Made by a program: the position numbers and the translations under genes. The notes under the pieces were generated by a model. That model ran no database searches and was not told the DNA's origin. It was given only the letters and a program-made list of their open reading frames with translations. This document shows, one piece after another, positions 60,201-64,000 of a DNA stretch of 64,000 nt (position 1 is its first letter; every line of letters starts with the position of its first letter). Source of the DNA: Streptomyces sp. NBC_00539 (GTDB taxonomy: Bacteria > Actinomycetota > Actinomycetes > Streptomycetales > Streptomycetaceae); assembly GCF_036346105.1 (NCBI RefSeq), contig NZ_CP107812.1, positions 124,001 to 188,000 on the forward strand, read 5' to 3'.

Positions 60201-63200
60201 GCGGCGGCACGCCCCCGCTCCTCCTCCAGGGCGCGCCGGGCCTCGTGCACCGTGTCGAAGAGGTGACCGGGGCGGAGGGCAGCGGTGCGGGGGGCGAACT
60301 CCGCCCAGTCGACGTCGACCACGGTGACGCAGACGTCCCCTTGGTCGAGGGCGCGGTGCAGGGCTTCGATGCCTTCCTCGGGGTCCATCGCCCGGATGCC
60401 CCGGCGTCCCAGGCTCTCCTCCCCCGCGCCTTCGGCCATGCCGCGCCCGCCCCACAGGCCCCAGGCGACGGAGGTCGCGGGCAGGCCTTGGGCGCGGCGC
60501 TGTTCGGCGAGTACGTCGAGCGAGGCGTTGGCGGCGGCGTAGGCGGCCTGGCCGCCGTTGCCCCAGGTGCCGGTGACGGAGGAGAAGAGGACGAACGCGT
60601 CGAGTTCGAGCCCCCGCGCACGGGTGAGTTCGTGCAGGTGGCGGGCCGCGTCGGCCTTGGGAGCGGCGATCTCGCGGAAGCTGTCGCCGGAGATCGTGCC
60701 GATCACACCGTCGTTGAGGACGCCGGCGGTGTGGAAGACGGCGGTCGGCGGGTGGGCCTCCAGGAGCGCGTCGAGCGCGGTGCGGTCTGAGACGTCGCAG
60801 GCCGCGAGGGTGACGTCGGCGCCCAGGGCGCGCAGTTCGGCGGCCAGTTCCAGGGCCCCGGGCGCGTCGGGACCGCGCCGGCTGGTGAGGACGAGGTGCT
60901 CGGCCCCGTTGCGCACGAGCCAGCGCGCGACGTGGGCGCCGAGCGCGCCGGTGCCGCCGGTGACCAGGACGGTGCCACGGGCGCGCCAGCGGCCGCCGTC
61001 CGTCGCGGCGGCGACGGCAGTGGCGGCGGCGACACGGCTGATGCGGCGCCCGTACGTGCCGGAGGCGCGGACGGCCACCTGGTCCTCGCCATCGGTACGG
61101 GCGAGGGCCGCGGCCAGCCGGTCCCAGGCGCGGGCGTCGGGCTGAGCGGGGAGGTCGACGACGCCGCCCCAGAGGGCGGGCAGTTCGAGGGCGGCGACCC
61201 GGGCGAAGGCCCACACCTGGGCGCCGATGTCAGCCGGAAGCTCACCGGGGGACACGGCGACGGCCTCGCGGGTCAGGGCCCATACGCGGGCGGAGCCGGG
61301 GGCGGCGTCCTGAGCGGCCTGGACGAGCGCGAGGGTCGCCGGGAGCACCTCGGGCGAAGACAGGAGGGAGAAGAGGGAGAGGATGCCGGTGGGGGCGTCG
61401 TCGCCGTGGGTGGTGAGGGCGGTGAATCGCGCGGCCAGCGCGGTACGGGTGGCGGTGGCCGGGTCGACGGCCAGCCGCTCGGCGCGGGCACCGTGACGGG
61501 CCAGCGCCGCCTCCACCGCCTCGACCAGCTCGGCGTCCAGACCGTGCGGGACGACGAGCAGCCACCGGCCGTCGAGCCGGGACGCCGAACCACCGGACAG
61601 GCCCTTCCACGTGGCACGATAACGCCACGCATCGACACCATCAGCAGCAGAAGAAGCAGGCGCGTGGGCCGGGGCGGAAGGCTCCAGCCAGTAATGCGCA
61701 CGCTGGAACGGATACGTCGGCAGATCCACCCGACGGGCACCCGTCCCCTCGAACACAGCCGCCCAATCGACCTCCACACCACGCACGAACAGCTCGGCGA
61801 CAGAAACAAGGAACCGCTCCAGGCCGCCCTCGTCACGGCGCAGCGAACCACCCGCCACGACATCGGCCGTCTCCTGGATCCCCATCGTCAGCACCGGGTG
61901 GGCACTCGACTCGATGAACGTCCCGAAACCCTTCGCCACCAACGAACGGATCGTTTCCTCAAAACGCACGGGCTGGCGCAGGTTCCGGTACCAGTAGGCG
62001 GCGTCGAGGGTGGTGGTGTCGGCGAGTTCGGCGGTGACGGTGGAGTAGAACGGGACGTCGGCCCGGCGCGGGGTGATCGGGCCCAGCACCTCCAGCAGCT
62101 CGGCTTCGATCCGCTCCACATGTGCGGAGTGCGAGGCGTAGTCGACCGGCACCTGACGGGCCCGGATGTCCTCCGCCTGCGCGGCAGCGACGAACTCCAC
62201 GATGGCATCCGCGTCACCCGCCACGACCGTGCTGGAGGGGCCGTTGACGGCGGCGATACCCAGCCGCCCCGACCACGCCTCCAGCCGTGCCTCCACCTCA
62301 ACCAGAGGCAGAGGAATCGACGCCATGCCGCCCAGCCCGGCCAGTTCCCGGCCGATCACTGCGGCACGGAGGGCCACCACCCGGGCGGCGTCCTCCAGTG
62401 ACAGCGCGCCGGAGACGGCGGCAGCGGCGATCTCGCCCTGCGAATGCCCCACGACCGCATCCGGCACCACACCCAGGGAGCGCCACAGCGCGGCCAGCGA
62501 CACCATCACCGCCCACGTCACCGGCTGGACCACATCCACCCGGTCCAGCGAACGGCCCTCCCGCACCACCTGGACCACGTCGAAGTCCACGAACGGCGCC
62601 AGCGCGTCCGCGCACTCCCGCAACCGCGCCGCGAACACCGGCGAGGACTCCAACAGCCCCGCACCCATCCCCACCCACTGCGTCCCCTGCCCCGGGAACA
62701 CCAACACCCGACGGCCCGGGGTGCCTGCGACGCCCTCCACGACCGTCGGTCCCAGGGTGACCGAGCGGTGTTCCAGCATCGAGCGGCCGGTCGCGAGGCT
62801 CAGGGCCACGTCCAGGGGACGGAGGGCGGGGTTCTGCTCCAGGTGCGCGTCCAGGCGGGCGCTCTGGGCGCGCAGTGCGGTCTCGGACTTGGCGGTGAGG
62901 ACGAGGGGAACGACCGGCAGTTCCCGCTCAGCGGACTCCACCACCGACTCCACCACCGGAGCCTGCTCCAGGATCACGTGCGCGTTCGTCCCGCTCACCC
63001 CGAACGACGACACACCCGCCCTGCGCGGACGCCCCACCTCCGGCCACGCCCGCTCCTCCGTCAAGAGAGAGACAGCACCCGCCTCCCAATCCACCTGCGA
63101 CGACGGCACATCCACATGCAGGGACTTCGGCAGCCTCCCGTGCTCCAGCGCCATCACCATCTTGATGACACCACCCACACCCGCAGCAGCCTGCGCATGC

Positions 63201-64000
63201 CCGATGTTCGACTTCAACGACCCCAACCACAACGGCTCACCGTCCACCGGCCGCTGCCCGTACGTCGCCAACAACGCCTGCGCCTCGATCGGATCCCCCA
63301 ACCGGGTCCCCGTACCATGCGCCTCCACCACATCCACATCAGCCACACCCAGACCGGCACTCTCCAACGCCGCCCGGATCACCCGCTGCTGCGACGGACC
63401 GTTCGGCGCCGTCAACCCATTGCTCGCACCGTCCTGGTTCACCGCCGAACCCCGCACCACCGCCCACACCCGATGACCCCCGGCCACCGCGTCAGACAGC
63501 CGCATCACCAGCAGCATCCCCACACCCTCGGCCCAGCCCGTACCGTCCGCCGCATCCGAGAACGCCTTCACCCGGCCATCCCCCGCAAGCCCCCGCTGCT
63601 GCGAGAACTCCACGAACAGACCGGGTGCGGCCATCACCGAGACGCCGCCCGCGAAGGCGAGGTCGCATTCGCCGGAGCGCAGGGACTGGGCGGCCAGGTG
63701 GAGGGCGACGAGGGAGGAGGAGCAGGCCGTGTCGACGGTGACCGCCGGGCCTTCCAGGCCCAGGGCATACGCGATGCGGCCGGACATGACGCTGGCCGTG
63801 TTGCCCGTGAGGAGGTAGCCCTCGTAGCCCTGGGCGGGCTCGTACAGCCGGGGGCCGTACTCCTGCGACATAGCACCGACGAAGACGCCCGCGCGGGATC
63901 CCCGCAACGACGAAGCCGGAATACCCGCCCGCTCCAACGCCTCCCACGACGTCTCCAACAGCAACCGCTGCTGCGGATCCATCGCCACCGCCTCACGCGG
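54269..64000 (-). CDS. Type I PKS, modules 1 and 2, 5' end off the window
   Basis: The visible 3243 residues cover two modules; the start and any loading domain lie beyond the right edge. Module 1: KS with TACSSS (cut just upstream of [10 protein letters not shown]), AT with GHSQGE and YASH (methylmalonyl), an intact KR (GGTGALG; YAAAN) with LND and a Trp in the catalytic loop, and ACP GFDSLTA. Module 2: complete KS, AT with GHSQGE and YASH, DH ([11 protein letters not shown] and HPALLDAA), KR with GATGTLG, LDD and a Pro/Asn B-type catalytic loop, and ACP GFDSLTA. It ends in an acidic docking tail DDDELFAFI. This equals modules 1 and 2 of TylGI. Approximate module 2 span is 59830-54400. Confidence 0.94.
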   Translation of the reverse strand, partial: PREAVAMDPQQRLLLETSWEALERAGIPASSLRGSRAGVFVGAMSQEYGPRLYEPAQGYEGYLLTGNTASVMSGRIAYALGLEGPAVTVDTACSSSLVALHLAAQSLRSGECDLAFAGGVSVMAAPGLFVEFSQQRGLAGDGRVKAFSDAADGTGWAEGVGMLLVMRLSDAVAGGHRVWAVVRGSAVNQDGASNGLTAPNGPSQQRVIRAALESAGLGVADVDVVEAHGTGTRLGDPIEAQALLATYGQRPVDGEPLWLGSLKSNIGHAQAAAGVGGVIKMVMALEHGRLPKSLHVDVPSSQVDWEAGAVSLLTEERAWPEVGRPRRAGVSSFGVSGTNAHVILEQAPVVESVVESAERELPVVPLVLTAKSETALRAQSARLDAHLEQNPALRPLDVALSLATGRSMLEHRSVTLGPTVVEGVAGTPGRRVLVFPGQGTQWVGMGAGLLESSPVFAARLRECADALAPFVDFDVVQVVREGRSLDRVDVVQPVTWAVMVSLAALWRSLGVVPDAVVGHSQGEIAAAAVSGALSLEDAARVVALRAAVIGRELAGLGGMASIPLPLVEVEARLEAWSGRLGIAAVNGPSSTVVAGDADAIVEFVAAAQAEDIRARQVPVDYASHSAHVERIEAELLEVLGPITPRRADVPFYSTVTAELADTTTLDAAYWYRNLRQPVRFEETIRSLVAKGFGTFIESSAHPVLTMGIQETADVVAGGSLRRDEGGLERFLVSVAELFVRGVEVDWAAVFEGTGARRVDLPTYPFQRAHYWLEPSAPAHAPASSAADGVDAWRYRATWKGLSGGSASRLDGRWLLVVPHGLDAELVEAVEAALARHGARAERLAVDPATATRTALAARFTALTTHGDDAPTGILSLFSLLSSPEVLPATLALVQAAQDAAPGSARVWALTREAVAVSPGELPADIGAQVWAFARVAALELPALWGGVVDLPAQPDARAWDRLAAALARTDGEDQVAVRASGTYGRRISRVAAATAVAAATDGGRWRARGTVLVTGGTGALGAHVARWLVRNGAEHLVLTSRRGPDAPGALELAAELRALGADVTLAACDVSDRTALDALLEAHPPTAVFHTAGVLNDGVIGTISGDSFREIAAPKADAARHLHELTRARGLELDAFVLFSSVTGTWGNGGQAAYAAANASLDVLAEQRRAQGLPATSVAWGLWGGRGMAEGAGEESLGRRGIRAMDPEEGIEALHRALDQGDVCVTVVDVDWAEFAPRTAALRPGHLFDTVHEARRALEEERGRAAADSAAGPADGLARRLAGLPEAERSRVLVELVRTEAAAVLRHPGTDAIRPDRAFKDAGFDSLTALELRNRLTRATGLNLPATVVFDRPNPSVLAAHLLGTLLGADAAAAPLTAPAAAAAVASGGEDDPVVIVGMACRFPGGADSPEALWDLVMDERDVIGAAPLDRGWNLDDVYEPDPEAGRRGTTYVREGGFLYDAAEFDADFFGISPREALVMDPQQRLLLETSWEALERAGIDPRSLRGTRTGVYAGLTHQEYASRLHEASEEHEGHLLTGKSASVVSGRISYVLGLEGPSLSVDTACSSSLVALHLAAQAVRAGECDLALAGGVTVMAAPGLFVEFSRQRGLAADGRSKAFADAADGTSWAEGAGMVLVERLSDARRNGHPVLAVIRGDAVNQDGASNGLTAPNGPSQERVIAQALAHAGLGAEDVDVVEAHGTGTRLGDPIEAQALLATYGRRPAERPLWLGSLKSNIGHPQAAAGVGGVIKMVMALRHGMLPKTLHVDAPSSKVDWSAGTVSLLTETRKWPEGDRPRRAGVSAFGVSGTNAHVILEQAPTTEPAAEPTTEPAAEPTAEAAPEAPAEAAVREMPVVPLVVSARTAAGLHEQAERLRERLGREDVRLLDAGFTLAAGRSVFEHRRVVLGDTTVDGVAGETGRRVLVFPGQGTQWVGMGAGLLESSPVFADRLRECAEALAPFVDFDVVEVVREGRSLDRVDVVQPVTWAVMVSLAALWRSLGVVPDAVVGHSQGEIAAAAVSGALSLEDAARVVALRAAVIGRELAGLGGMASVPLPQVEVEARLAGWAGRLGIAAVNGPSSTVVAGDADAIVEFVAAAQAEDIRARQVPVDYASHSAHVERIEAELLDVLGPITPRRPEVPFYSTVTGGLLTEPVLDAGYWYRNLRQPVRFEETVRALVTDGFGTYVESSAHPVLTIGIQETADVLAVGSLRRDEGGLERFLTSAAELFVRGVDIDWAALFEGTGARLADLPTYAFQRSHYWAPTSPAGVGDAAAARFGMDWETHPLLGGALPLAAGGEVLFAGRISRAEQPWTADHAVSGRTLLPGTAFAELALHAAAATGSAGLEELGLEAPLVLPGRGGVRIQVRVAAPDESGRRRVTLHSRPEDDDAEWTRHADGVLRPADAAPAVPARAVPAEWAAAEAWPPAGAERVEPDEVYTRFSDLGYEYGEVFAGVASLWRRPGEVFAEVRLPDRARADAAHFGIHPALLDAALQPWLAGDLLAVPAGSVLLPFAWQGATLHATGADALRVRLARTGEGAVSLEAVDLTGAPVLTLDALVMRPVPRERLDALLGAADADLPLYRVDWRPAAVGREPAVRTAVVGPDPLGIGGPEAAHPDLAALVASMDAGAPAPDAVVVTFPAPAGAAAGAQAPLPAPGEVRELTARGLALVQEWLGQDERFAATRLVVLTERAVATTPGESPAGLAAAALWGLVRSAQSEHPDRFTLVDTDGAPSSAAALAGALATGEPQLALRDGQAYAPALGRAEAVTAGAARPFDPEGTVLVTGATGTLGRLVARHLVTSYGARRLLLASRSGPAAEGAAALEAELTALGARVEISALDTGDRSAVAALLSGIPAAHPLTAVIHAAGVLDDGAVTTLTPQRLDTVLRPKADAALHLHELTAHLPLSAFVLFSGAAGLLGRPGQANYAAANTFVDALAQHRRAAGLPAVSLAWGLWGEASGMTGHLSDTDLRRMRRSGIAPMDNAQGLALFDRALAAPDALLVPLRLDVPALRRERAAHGPDAVPALLRALVPAAAGTPRAAATAPPAGATGPGGDGGAAQALARRLAGLDAAARGRELLALVRTEVAAVLGFTGPEAVEPARAFREIGFDSLTAVELRNRLNAATGLRLAAAVVFDHPTAQATAEHIDAELRAAADGGKEAGEAALAGLDALEAAVAGMAGDDIRRETLRRRLAALVAAVGGLPAAHPAATADPYQAAAGARLDSADDDELFAFIEEQL
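61379..61971. repeat. Module 1 copy of a patch shared with module 6
   Basis: Counterpart of 34238-34830 (offset 27141), nearly identical with scattered single-base changes. It adjoins the stretch shared with module 4, so module 1 appears stitched from two sources. Confidence 0.75.
62223..63616. repeat. Module 1 copy of the 1.4-kb sequence identical to module 4
   Basis: Counterpart of 46181-47574. No difference was seen by eye over 1394 bp, covering the AT N-terminal part, the KS-AT linker and much of the KS. Confidence 0.85.

Overview
The window is high-GC actinomycete DNA, most likely Streptomyces or a close relative. The signs are GTG starts, GTGA/ATGA stop-start overlaps, PucR- and LuxR-type regulators, a DUF5302-type small protein and very large type I polyketide synthase (PKS) genes. 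It holds parts of two biosynthetic loci joined at a short boundary segment. No rRNA, tRNA or CRISPR array was seen.

Left locus (1-14831). Twelve genes run on the minus strand from a small secreted-looking repeat peptide (13732) to the left edge: repeat peptide, type II thioesterase, isocitrate lyase/PEP mutase-family enzyme, ketosynthase III-like acyltransferase, a 756-residue haem-oxygenase-fold diiron protein, acyl-CoA dehydrogenase, cytochrome P450, Lys1-type saccharopine dehydrogenase, Lys9-type saccharopine reductase, ATP-grasp ligase, MFS transporter and a lysine/ornithine N-hydroxylase cut by the edge. Gaps are short and several genes overlap, so this looks like one operon. A LuxR-type regulator is transcribed divergently. 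The enzyme set points to a lysine-derived, N-oxidised metabolite acylated or ligated by the other enzymes. I do not recognise the product.

Boundary (14832-16943). A strong bidirectional hairpin, a 60-residue DUF5302-type protein and an intact HflX GTPase separate the two loci.

Right locus (16976-64000). This is a 16-membered macrolide cluster. Reading the minus strand in biosynthetic order, the PKS genes are: module 1 (methylmalonyl, KR) and module 2 (methylmalonyl, DH-KR) on a gene cut by the right edge; module 3 (malonyl, DH-KR); module 4 (methylmalonyl, dead KR) and module 5 (ethylmalonyl-type AT, DH-ER-KR) on one gene; module 6 (methylmalonyl, KR); and module 7 (malonyl, KR, TE). This is the architecture of the tylactone synthase. 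The genes after the PKS are a P450-like auxiliary protein without the haem cysteine (EryCII/DesVIII/TylM3 type), its partner glycosyltransferase (DesVII/TylM2 type) and a TylM1/DesVI-type sugar N,N-dimethyltransferase, so the aglycone is expected to carry a dimethylamino sugar such as mycaminose or desosamine. A GAF/PucR-type regulator, an IS701-like protein that has lost catalytic aspartates and a secreted family 3 beta-glucosidase (DesR/OleR type, macrolide reactivation) complete this side. The loading module, the deoxysugar genes and any rRNA methylase would lie beyond the right edge or elsewhere.

The PKS genes show strong internal mosaicism. A stretch of about 1.4 kb is identical by eye between modules 1 and 4, and a patch of about 0.6 kb is shared by modules 1 and 6. 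Some of these patches use T- or G-ending codons unlike their surroundings.
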